Positions 1 through 7,526 of a stretch of 64,000 nt of DNA are shown here, one piece after another (position 1 is the stretch's first letter; every line of letters starts with the position of its first letter). The translations under genes were made by a program, and so were the position numbers. Below the pieces are notes generated by a model. That model was not told where the DNA came from. It saw only the letters and a program-made list of their open reading frames with translations, and did not search any database. This DNA comes from Paucidesulfovibrio gracilis DSM 16080 (GTDB lineage Bacteria; Desulfobacterota; Desulfovibrionia; Desulfovibrionales; Desulfovibrionaceae), in contig NZ_FUYC01000003.1 in assembly GCF_900167125.1 (NCBI RefSeq), forward strand, positions 347,996 to 411,995. The letters run 5' to 3'.

Positions 1-347
1 GTCAGACTGCCAGCTCCCAGGGATGAGGCGTAGAGCAACAATCCCAGCGGAAAAGCCGTGAACGAAAGGAACGACGAGCGCAGTCTCCAGCGGAGAACCA
101 AAAAAAGGGCGAAAAGCGTCCAGCCCACAAAACTAAAATAAAAGGTACCGCGGAGTAAAACCATTTTGCCGGATAAAACCGGCATGATGGCAAGGTCAAG
201 AGTGTGCAGGGCGAACCCGCCGATGGCCAGCGCACCGGCAACGGTTGAAAGCCGCTCATTGCCGAGGGTAAGCCCCACAAAGAACAGCATTGCGCCCAGA
301 AAATAGAGTCCGATGATGGCCAGGGGAAGTAGATCAAAAAACTCCAT
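1..347 (-). CDS. HemX/CcsA-like cytochrome c assembly membrane protein (5' part only)
   Basis: Reading the minus strand from the ATG at 347 gives MEFFDLLPLAIIGLYFLGAM and then an open frame to the window edge, about 115 residues with at least three hydrophobic helices, so the rest of the gene lies off the left end. The start lies inside the last 14 bases of the upstream siroheme gene, a translational-coupling overlap. A HemX/CcsA-type membrane protein directly after a Met8/CysG-N-like dehydrogenase and before hemA is a known order in Desulfovibrio; such proteins are linked to haem export or haem synthesis. The family is inferred from the context and the hydrophobic profile, because the tryptophan-rich signature part is not in the window. 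Confidence 0.6.
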   Translation of the reverse strand, partial: MEFFDLLPLAIIGLYFLGAMLFFVGLTLGNERLSTVAGALAIGGFALHTLDLAIMPVLSGKMVLLRGTFYFSFVGWTLFALFLVLRWRLRSSFLSFTAFPLGLLLYASSLGAGSL

Positions 348-1029
348 CCAGCAACTCCGGAAGGTTGGAATGCAAGGCGCTGGGCAAGCGCTCCCGTAGG
401 GAGCGTTTCGCCGCGTCCACATCGTTGGTTTCAATGTCGCGCAACAGGTTTGACGTGGTAATAGACCGAAAAATCTCCGTGTTTTTTTGGGTCGGCAGAC
501 CGAGTTCCAGCAACATAGGGCGCAGCCTGCCCAAAATAGTGAGCAAGTCAGCGTATTCGGATCCAAAGGTTTCTTCAAGATCGGAACGAACAAGCCGGGC
601 CAAAGCCGGGCTCTGGCCACAAGTGGAAACCGAAAGGGTCAAATCGCCGCGGCAGACGGTTGCCGGGACGATGAAATTTCCAAGTTTCGGCGCATCCGCC
701 ACGTTGCAAAGCAAGCCGCGCTCCCGGCAGGCTTCGGCAATGGTCCGATTTACTGCCGCATTGGACGTCGCCGCCACAACGAGAAATGCATTATCCAAAT
801 CTGAAAGTTGGAATTCTCGTTCCTCAAACCGAACTTCGGGTCGGTTCAGCAGCATCTGCAACTCATGCCCAGTTTGATCCGCCGGGTAGCATCGATCCAA
901 TGCCAGGACCGTTCGGGCACCATTGTCCAGGAGGCCGCGAATTTTTCGTATTCCCACGGCGCCGGCCCCGACCACGAGGCACTGTTTGTCCGTAAGATTC
1001 AACAAAATAGGATAATAGCGCATCCCCAT
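334..1029 (-). CDS. Precorrin-2 dehydrogenase / sirohydrochlorin ferrochelatase (Met8/CysG-N type)
   Basis: 231 residues. The N-terminus MGMRYYPILLNLTDKQCLVV runs into a Rossmann nucleotide-binding motif, GAGAVGIRKIRGLLDNGA (about residues 21-38), typical of the NAD-dependent siroheme synthase N-terminal family. A further motif, AATSNAAVNRTIAEACRERG, and NVADAPKLGNFIVPA match the family pattern. The enzyme oxidises precorrin-2 to sirohydrochlorin in the cytosol, towards siroheme and, in this group, alternative haem synthesis. A second ATG two codons in (1023) is an equally good start. The next gene downstream (HemX-like) overlaps its 3' end by 14 bases. Confidence 0.88.
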   Translation of the reverse strand: MGMRYYPILLNLTDKQCLVVGAGAVGIRKIRGLLDNGARTVLALDRCYPADQTGHELQMLLNRPEVRFEEREFQLSDLDNAFLVVAATSNAAVNRTIAEACRERGLLCNVADAPKLGNFIVPATVCRGDLTLSVSTCGQSPALARLVRSDLEETFGSEYADLLTILGRLRPMLLELGLPTQKNTEIFRSITTSNLLRDIETNDVDAAKRSLRERLPSALHSNLPELLDGVF

Positions 1030-1170
1030 ATACTATACCATGGCCCTCGGGGTGTAAAACAGGAAAAAGGTGTCCCGCTTGCCAGGGATAGGCCGATTCG
1101 GTACACCACAAGCATTGGGGAACCTTTTAGAATCGAGCGGTCCGGAAAACAAGGGAGGGGATGGCGTCCT

Positions 1171-2457
1171 ATGGGACGAGAGTTGGTGGTGCAACTGGCA
1201 CGCTTTGGCGATCTGGTTCAGACCAAACGTTTGGTGCGGTCCCTGGAACTCTGCGGCTCCGAGGTTCATCTTTGCGTGGACCGGTCCCTGCGGGGTCTGG
1301 CGAAATTATTGTATCCTCATGCTGTGGTGCATGGCGTGTGCGCTCATGGTGGTGGCACCAATGCCGGCGAGGTCGTGCTGAACAACCGTGCAGCCTTCGA
1401 CACACTCGCGGACTTGAAATTTGATACGGTTTATAATCTCAATTTTTCCCCGCTCAATTTTCGTCTTGCGAGCCTTTTTGCTCCGGAAACCGTTCGAGGC
1501 TATCAATCGTTTGACGGTCAGGACGTGGTCAGTCCTTGGGCGGGCATGGGAATCCGGTGGTCCAAAGAACGGCGCATTGCACTGAATCTTGTCGATTTTT
1601 GGGGTGGGTATGCTCCTCGTCCCTGCCCGCCGGAAGCAGTCAATCCTGTTGCGAGACCAGGAGGCAACGGCATCGGCATTGCTTTGGCAGGCCGAGAGTC
1701 CCGCCGTTCTCTGCCTGTTCCAACACTACGTGAGGTGGCAAAAACAGCCTGGAACATACTGGGAAAACCACACGTAAAACTGCTCGGAACCGCTACGGAA
1801 GCAGGAGCCGCTCGAGCGCTGCGTAAGGAATTGCCTTCTGAAATGCAGGAACGGACCTCCGATCTCACGGGGAAAACCGATTGGGCTACATTGATTGAAG
1901 CAGTCCAGGGCATGGATCTTCTGCTCACACCCGATACCGGGATCATGCACCTCGCCGCCCACTTGGGTGTACCGGTGGCCGCTTTTTTCCTTTCCTCGGC
2001 CTGGTGCTTTGAAACAGGTCCGTACGGTAAGGGGCATACTGTCTTTCAGGCGCTTCAACCTTGCTTGCCCTGTCTGGAGCATGAGTCCTGCCCTTATAAC
2101 GTGCGTTGTGGAGAAGGGTTTGATGACCCCATGTTTTTGCGTTTTTTCACTACCCGCAAGGCGGAACATGCCCCTGCAGGCATTATGGGATTGCGCAGCG
2201 ATCTTGATTCCCTTGGGGTGGAGTTTATTTCTTTTGGCGGCGAAGATGCCGATACCCGAAGCAGGGTCGCGTTACGCACGTTCGTGGCAGAACATCTCGG
2301 TATCTCCGGTCCCAATCTCGATTCCAAAAGCAACATCTCCCTGGCACAGCGCTTGTATCATGAACGCGATTGGGTTGTGGCTCCGAAGGAAAAGCAGACC
2401 CCGGATCTGCTGACAAACGGCGAATATGATTCTCAACAAAAGCTAGAAAATATCTAG
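1171..2457 (+). CDS. Glycosyltransferase family 9 (heptosyltransferase-like)
   Basis: 428 residues from the ATG at 1171, chosen because GGGAGGGG lies 10 bases upstream and homology-like sequence begins there (MGRELVVQLARFGDLVQTKR); the longer open frame to 808 runs antisense to the siroheme gene and is rejected. The GT9 signature is visible: the N-terminal LARFGDLVQT loop and the C-terminal DTGIMHLAAHLGVPVAAFF, which contacts the nucleotide sugar. A Cys-rich patch (CLPCLEHESCPYNVRCGEGF) follows, as in several GT9 proteins of deltaproteobacteria. It likely adds a sugar to LPS core or another surface glycan. Followed after 15 bases by another glycosyltransferase gene. Confidence 0.85.
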   Translation: MGRELVVQLARFGDLVQTKRLVRSLELCGSEVHLCVDRSLRGLAKLLYPHAVVHGVCAHGGGTNAGEVVLNNRAAFDTLADLKFDTVYNLNFSPLNFRLASLFAPETVRGYQSFDGQDVVSPWAGMGIRWSKERRIALNLVDFWGGYAPRPCPPEAVNPVARPGGNGIGIALAGRESRRSLPVPTLREVAKTAWNILGKPHVKLLGTATEAGAARALRKELPSEMQERTSDLTGKTDWATLIEAVQGMDLLLTPDTGIMHLAAHLGVPVAAFFLSSAWCFETGPYGKGHTVFQALQPCLPCLEHESCPYNVRCGEGFDDPMFLRFFTTRKAEHAPAGIMGLRSDLDSLGVEFISFGGEDADTRSRVALRTFVAEHLGISGPNLDSKSNISLAQRLYHERDWVVAPKEKQTPDLLTNGEYDSQQKLENI

Positions 2458-2472
2458 ACTAAGAGTAGTACA

Positions 2473-3726
2473 TTGAAAATACTCATTGTTTTGCCAATGT
2501 ATGGGGGGTCGCTTCCTGTTGGAGAATTTTGCGCAACAGCCTTGCGCCAGGAAGAGCATGTCGTGGAGGTTTTCCAGGCGGATCAGTTCTACGACGCATA
2601 CAGCGCCCTCAAAGGACTGCGGGTTACTTCGGATCGTCTCGAATTTCTCCAGAACAATTATGTTCAACTCCTTTCGCAAGCCGTGCTGGCCAAAGTGCAT
2701 AGCTTTGAGCCTGATCTTGTGCTGGCAATGGCCCAAGCCCCTCTTTCGCGCCAGATTCTGCGGCGGCTCCGAAAGGATGGTGTCGCCACGGCAATGTGGT
2801 TTGTGGAAGACTACCGATTGTTCACGTACTGGAAAAGCTTTGCACCGCTTTATGACGTTTTTGCGGTGATTCAAAAAGATCCCTTTTTTGAAGAACTGCA
2901 ATCCGCAGGGCAACACAATGTCCTGTATCTGCCCATGGCGGCGCAACCGGATTTCCACCATCCCCAGGAAGTGTCCGCTGTAGAGCGGCGGAAATGGGGG
3001 GCAGAGCTTTCCTTTATGGGAGCTGGCTATCCCAACCGGCGAAAGGCCTTTCGCGAATTGCTGCAGTACGATTTTAAGATCTGGGGATCAGACTGGGACG
3101 GCGACCACGTGTTGGCACCTTACCTTCAAATGGGGGGGCGTCGAGTGACATCGGAGGAGTGCGTACGCATCTTCAACGCAAGTACCATCAATTTGAATCT
3201 GCATTCCTCAATCCATCCTGACCAGTTGATAAGCCAAGGTGATTTCATCAACCCTCGCACCTTTGAAGTGGCCTGCTGCGGAGCATTTCAACTCGTGGAC
3301 AGGCGGTCCCTTCTTGCTGAGGCGTTTGCCGAGGATGAATTGATTACCTTTGAATCACTTACGGATTTGAAAGAAAAAGTAGAATATTTTCTGCACGCTC
3401 CGGAACAGCGCCAGGCCATCGCTGAAAAAGGGCGTAGGCGGGTGCTCATGGAACACACCTATGCACACCGCATGCGGCGGTTGCTCGAGTTTACCGCAGA
3501 ACGCATCCCCAATTGGCCGCTACCACGGCAGGGCAACGAAGCCTTGGCCGTACTCCCAAAAGAATTGACCACGGAGGTCAATGGCCTTCTGGAGCGGTTG
3601 AATCTTCCGAAGAACGTCACTTTTCCCGATTTGGTGTGGGCTGTTCGTCAACAGCAAGGCCGACTTTCAGGACTCGAAACATCCATTCTCTTTTTGGATG
3701 AATGGAAAAAAATGTACGAAAAATAA
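2473..3726 (+). CDS. CgeB/DUF3880-like glycosyltransferase
   Basis: 417 residues with a TTG start (MKILIVLPMYGGSLPVGEFC); no ATG sits near the start of the Rossmann-like first strand. The N-terminal half holds an FVEDYRLFTYWKSFAPLYDV stretch and the C-terminal half a glycosyltransferase-1-like block with NLNLHSSIHPDQLISQGDFI, NPRTFEVACCGAFQLVDRRS and a closing helix EHTYAHRMRRLLEF, the order seen in CgeB-type enzymes of surface or flagellar glycosylation. The acceptor cannot be told. It lies 15 bases after the GT9 gene, so the two probably act on the same glycan. Its stop is only 6 bases from the convergent rarA stop. Confidence 0.75.
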   Translation: MKILIVLPMYGGSLPVGEFCATALRQEEHVVEVFQADQFYDAYSALKGLRVTSDRLEFLQNNYVQLLSQAVLAKVHSFEPDLVLAMAQAPLSRQILRRLRKDGVATAMWFVEDYRLFTYWKSFAPLYDVFAVIQKDPFFEELQSAGQHNVLYLPMAAQPDFHHPQEVSAVERRKWGAELSFMGAGYPNRRKAFRELLQYDFKIWGSDWDGDHVLAPYLQMGGRRVTSEECVRIFNASTINLNLHSSIHPDQLISQGDFINPRTFEVACCGAFQLVDRRSLLAEAFAEDELITFESLTDLKEKVEYFLHAPEQRQAIAEKGRRRVLMEHTYAHRMRRLLEFTAERIPNWPLPRQGNEALAVLPKELTTEVNGLLERLNLPKNVTFPDLVWAVRQQQGRLSGLETSILFLDEWKKMYEK

Positions 3727-3732
3727 AGCGGT

Positions 3733-4980
3733 TCAACGACGAGGCGGTTTTCGTAAAGACCGTAAATGCCCTTTGATCCAAGCGAGCAATCGCGGTTCCG
3801 CACCTTGTTCTTTCGGCTCATAGAAACGGCGTTCCCCGAGGGACTCCGGCAAATAACGCTGTTCCACCCAGGAGCCGGGAAACGAGTGAGGATATTGATA
3901 ATTTCGCCCATAGCCCCATTCTTTTTGAAGCGATGTGCTGGCATTACGCAAATGAAGCGGCACGGGCTGTACCCCATTTTGGCGCACTTCCTTTTGCGCT
4001 GTCGCGTAAGCGGCGTATGTGGAGTTACTTTTGGGAGCCAAGGCCAGATAGACAACGGTTTCCGCCATAGGGATGCGCCCTTCGGGCATGCCCACCGCCT
4101 CCACTGATTGGTGACAAGAAACAGCCATCGGCAGCGCCTGCGGATCGGCCAGGCCGACATCCTCGCTGGCTGAAATCATAAGCCGCCGTGTGACGAAACG
4201 GGGATCTTCCCCGGATTCCAATAGACAAGCCAGATAATACAACGCCGCGTCCGGATCGCTACCGCGGATTGATTTGATCAAAGCGGATGCCAATTCATAA
4301 TGAGAATCGCCGCCACGATCCCCGCGAATGATCACTTCCGGCAGATTTTTAGCCAAATGCTCGGGCGTGCGCGACTCTTCAGGCAGACCAAGAGCATATT
4401 CGAGCAGATTCAGCAGGCTACGGGCATCCCCGCCGGAAATACCGCACAAGTACTCTCTGGCAGCATCTGTAAGCGAGTCCCCGAGTTCGGATTCTCCACG
4501 TTTGGCCACGTCCAGCAATTCGTCATGACTTAACGGGCGAAAACGGAGCACATGCAGACGGGAAAGCAATTGCCGGGTAATGCTGAAAGATGGATTTTCC
4601 GTGGTGGTGGCGATGAGGGTTATGGTGCCGTTTTCCAAACCAGGAAGGAAAAAGTCTTGCTGCGCCTTGGAAAAACGATGCAGTTCATCCAGAATCAACA
4701 GTTTGTGGCCCGCCAGTTTTTTTCGCAATACGGGCAATCCGGCCTCCGGGGCACTCACACGTACAAAGGGACGGCCTGTGGCTTGCGCCAGAAGCAAGGC
4801 CAATGTGGATTTCCCACAGCCAGGAGGCCCAAAGAAAAGCAGACTCGGAAGTCGATTGGCCCGCAGAAAGGCGTCAACACGTTCCCGGAGTTGCGGTTGC
4901 CCGATAAACTCCGTCATGTTTTTGGGACGAATACGGTCCGCCAGGGGCTGATTGTCGTTCTCCGTCAGCGAAAGCTGCAT
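3733..4980 (-). CDS. rarA: Replication-associated recombination protein A (AAA+ ATPase)
   Basis: 415 residues from the ATG at 4980 (MQLSLTENDNQPLADRIRPK). Walker A GPPGCGKST (about residues 51-59), Walker B LLILDELHRF, sensor 1 IATTTENPSFS and the RarA/MgsA C-terminal block (IRGSDPDAALYYLACLLESGEDPRF) are present. RarA acts at stalled replication forks. The start codon shares one base with the stop of rsmE (TAATG), so the two genes are translationally coupled. The longer frame upstream of 4980 lies inside rsmE and is not used. Confidence 0.95.
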   Translation of the reverse strand: MQLSLTENDNQPLADRIRPKNMTEFIGQPQLRERVDAFLRANRLPSLLFFGPPGCGKSTLALLLAQATGRPFVRVSAPEAGLPVLRKKLAGHKLLILDELHRFSKAQQDFFLPGLENGTITLIATTTENPSFSITRQLLSRLHVLRFRPLSHDELLDVAKRGESELGDSLTDAAREYLCGISGGDARSLLNLLEYALGLPEESRTPEHLAKNLPEVIIRGDRGGDSHYELASALIKSIRGSDPDAALYYLACLLESGEDPRFVTRRLMISASEDVGLADPQALPMAVSCHQSVEAVGMPEGRIPMAETVVYLALAPKSNSTYAAYATAQKEVRQNGVQPVPLHLRNASTSLQKEWGYGRNYQYPHSFPGSWVEQRYLPESLGERRFYEPKEQGAEPRLLAWIKGHLRSLRKPPRR

Positions 4981-5732
4981 TATACATCTCCGTTGGTCTG
5001 CGACGCCGTCATGAGGCCGTGGAAAGCCAAACTCAGGCAGTGCAGTGCCGCGGTTTCCCATCGAAGGACGCTTTTCCCCAGGCTGACGGGCAAAAAATCT
5101 GCTTCCTGTAAGTGCTCCGCTTCTTGTTCCGTAATGCCGCCTTCCGGTCCGATCACGGCCAGACTCCTCCCATGGGAAAGCATGTCAGGTTGCAGCAGTG
5201 TTCCGAGCTGCGGGGATTCCCAAAGTAAAAAACGCTGCTCAAATCCAGCAGCAAAGGTAATCAGATCCTGAATTCCGCCAATAGTGTATAGATGGGGAAG
5301 CCAAGGATTGCCGCACTGTTTGGCAGACTGGACGATTTTTTCCTTCCAGGAGTCTTTTACTGTTTTGGGAAGGGCGCCTTGGCTTCGTTCGGAACGCCAA
5401 AACGCCACACCGTTTCCGTACAGCTCCACACTTTTTTCCAACAGCCAACCCCGCCGGGAGGCTTTACTCCAGGCTAAAGCAAGCGTTACGCCCGACCTGC
5501 GGGCAGGGTGGCGACGGACGGACCCGGGACGCAACACAGCTTTTCGCTTGGCGGATTCGACCAAAACAAAATGCCCGGTGCGCCCCTCGCCGTCAAAAAG
5601 GCGCACCTCGGTTCCCGGCATGGTGCGAAGAACCTGAAGCATGTGGCGTGCTTCCGGTCCTTCAAGCAGGATATCTTCTCCAGCCCTGGGCCAATGGTCC
5701 GATGCCAGAAAAAACGAATTCAAGCGAGACAT
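4980..5732 (-). CDS. rsmE: 16S rRNA (uracil1498-N3)-methyltransferase
   Basis: 250 residues. An N-terminal PUA-like part (residues 1-75) is followed by the SPOUT methyltransferase domain with KSVELYGNG, VIGPEGGITEQEAE and LGKSVLRWETAALHCLSLA, which form the trefoil-knot SAM site in this family. RsmE methylates U1498 of 16S rRNA in the 30S subunit. It lies 20 bases downstream of lysA and overlaps rarA by one base. Confidence 0.93.
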   Translation of the reverse strand: MSRLNSFFLASDHWPRAGEDILLEGPEARHMLQVLRTMPGTEVRLFDGEGRTGHFVLVESAKRKAVLRPGSVRRHPARRSGVTLALAWSKASRRGWLLEKSVELYGNGVAFWRSERSQGALPKTVKDSWKEKIVQSAKQCGNPWLPHLYTIGGIQDLITFAAGFEQRFLLWESPQLGTLLQPDMLSHGRSLAVIGPEGGITEQEAEHLQEADFLPVSLGKSVLRWETAALHCLSLAFHGLMTASQTNGDV

Positions 5733-5752
5733 GAGCGCTTCACTTCAGCAGG

Positions 5753-6991
5753 CTATGGCTCCAGGGCCACAAGATCGTCATAGGTTTCACGGCGTCGCGC
5801 CAGCTGTACTTCCGTGCCGTCAACGATCAATTCCGCTGGCCGCGGCCGCGAATTGTAATTGGAGGCCATGGTAAAGCCATACGCTCCGGCCGAATACACG
5901 GCCAGCAATTCTCCCTGACGAGGTTCCGGCAATTCACGATCCCGAGCCAGGAAATCACTTGTTTCGCAGATGGGTCCCACCACATCGTACGACTTAGCCG
6001 GACGGGAATGTTGCTCAACTTCACCGATGGCATGGAAGGATTGATACAGGGCCGGGCGGACCAGATCGTTCATGGCCGCATCCACAATGACGAAATTTTT
6101 GCTGGGCGTACTTTTAAGGTATTGTACTTCGGTCACCAGAATGCCTGTATTTCCGGCAATGACCCGGCCCGGCTCCAAAATCAGCGTCAAAGGAAGGCCT
6201 TGCAGGGCGTTGGTCAGGGCGTTGCCGAACTCCTCGGGGTGAGGCGGCTCCTCCTGGTCGTAGGTGATGCCCAGCCCTCCGCCAAGGTCGAGATAGCGAA
6301 TCTTGATCCCCTGCTCGTCCAGTTCACGGTAAAAAGCGAGCAGTTTTTCCAGTGTTTCCAGGAAGGGGTCGATGCTCGTAAGCTGTGAACCGATATGACA
6401 ATCCATGCCTACCGGTTCAATGCCCGGCAATTGTTGAGCCAATTTGTAGGCCTGACGGGAGTGGTCGATATCTAGTCCAAATTTGTTTTTTTTCATCCCC
6501 GTGGAAATGTAAGGGTGGGTCTTGGGATCCACATCCGGATTGATGCGAAAGCTGATGCGTGCCACCCGTCCCATGTCCTGAGCTATTTCATTAATGCGCT
6601 CCAGTTCCTGCATGGATTCCACATTGAACATAAGGATGTCGGCTTCCAAGGCTTCCCGGATTTCATGATCCTTCTTGCCCACGCCGGAATAGACTATTTT
6701 TTCCGAAGGAACGCCTGCCTTGAGTGCGCGATACAGTTCACCGCCGGAAACGATGTCAACGCCTCCACCAAGTTCCGCCATCAGACGCAGGACGCTGAGG
6801 TTCGAGTTGGCCTTAACGGAAAAGCAGGTCAAATGATCCAACCCACGGAAAGCGGAGTCAAACGCCTTGAAATGCCGACGGATAGTGGATGCGGAATATA
6901 CATATAGTGGCGTTCCATACTCGGCGGCCAAATCTGCGACCGGAACATCCTCGGCATACAGCCGTCCATCGCGATATTCGAAATGATGCAT
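5753..6991 (-). CDS. lysA: Diaminopimelate decarboxylase
   Basis: 412 residues from the ATG at 6991, with GGAG nine bases upstream. The PLP-binding lysine lies in CFSVKANSN (about residue 60). Other family marks are the HIGSQ loop, the phosphate-binding GGG loop (LDLGGGLGI), EPGRVIAGNTG, and the active-site Cys in PICETSDFLARD. The enzyme makes L-lysine from meso-DAP, the last step of a pathway whose aminotransferase step is encoded by dapL at 16.7 kb. Confidence 0.95.
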   Translation of the reverse strand: MHHFEYRDGRLYAEDVPVADLAAEYGTPLYVYSASTIRRHFKAFDSAFRGLDHLTCFSVKANSNLSVLRLMAELGGGVDIVSGGELYRALKAGVPSEKIVYSGVGKKDHEIREALEADILMFNVESMQELERINEIAQDMGRVARISFRINPDVDPKTHPYISTGMKKNKFGLDIDHSRQAYKLAQQLPGIEPVGMDCHIGSQLTSIDPFLETLEKLLAFYRELDEQGIKIRYLDLGGGLGITYDQEEPPHPEEFGNALTNALQGLPLTLILEPGRVIAGNTGILVTEVQYLKSTPSKNFVIVDAAMNDLVRPALYQSFHAIGEVEQHSRPAKSYDVVGPICETSDFLARDRELPEPRQGELLAVYSAGAYGFTMASNYNSRPRPAELIVDGTEVQLARRRETYDDLVALEP

Positions 6992-7072
6992 TATCAACGC
7001 TCCTTGTGCTCTCGGGTAATCGTTCTTAAATCCTGACCTGTCAGCTCGGAGAAATCAAGTTCGGGCAACAGA

Positions 7073-7507
7073 CTATGGTTCGGCGATCAAGACACCGCTC
7101 TTTCGCTCTGGAATTGAACGAAGGGAATTGTGTCCCACAATGCGGAATTTATACGTCAAATCACGCTCCAATCCGCAAACCGTCAATCGGACGTACGGAC
7201 CGATTTCGCTGTATCCCTGATCGCCCCGACGCATGTCCAGGATTTTTCGGGGAGTAAACGGGCATTCCACACATCCAGCACCGGGAACCAGCGGCTCAAG
7301 TTGCACCGTGACGAAATCCAGCCGTTGATAGGCGCCCTGCAACCGACCTTCAATAACGAGGCAACCGTCCTTACGCTCCGCAGTAACCAACCGCCAGGAA
7401 AAGGTGTCTTCCTTTTCAACAGGCTCGGGCCAAGCCTTGTAGCCAAGTGTGCAGGCGGAGCAAACCAAACAAAAAACCGCGAGCAACAACGGCAGGAATC
7501 GAGACAT
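7073..7507 (-). CDS. Predicted lipoprotein, function unknown
   Basis: 144 residues starting with a lipoprotein signal peptide: charged n-region MSRF, hydrophobic core LPLLLAVFCLVC, and a lipobox ending in Cys19 (VCSAC). The mature part is a short, probably beta-rich domain with a second Cys pair (GCVECPF). It resembles small Desulfovibrio lipoproteins, but I recognise no functional family. It lies 19 bases after mutS and about 80 bases before lysA on the same strand. Confidence 0.7.
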   Translation of the reverse strand: MSRFLPLLLAVFCLVCSACTLGYKAWPEPVEKEDTFSWRLVTAERKDGCLVIEGRLQGAYQRLDFVTVQLEPLVPGAGCVECPFTPRKILDMRRGDQGYSEIGPYVRLTVCGLERDLTYKFRIVGHNSLRSIPERKSGVLIAEP

Positions 7508-7526
7508 AAAGGCTCCCGCGTGTGGG

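Noticed and set aside
2..337. 111-residue frame on the minus strand
   Set aside because: It is out of frame with the HemX-like gene that starts at 347 and has a composition typical of a shadow; the real frame starts at the ATG at 347.
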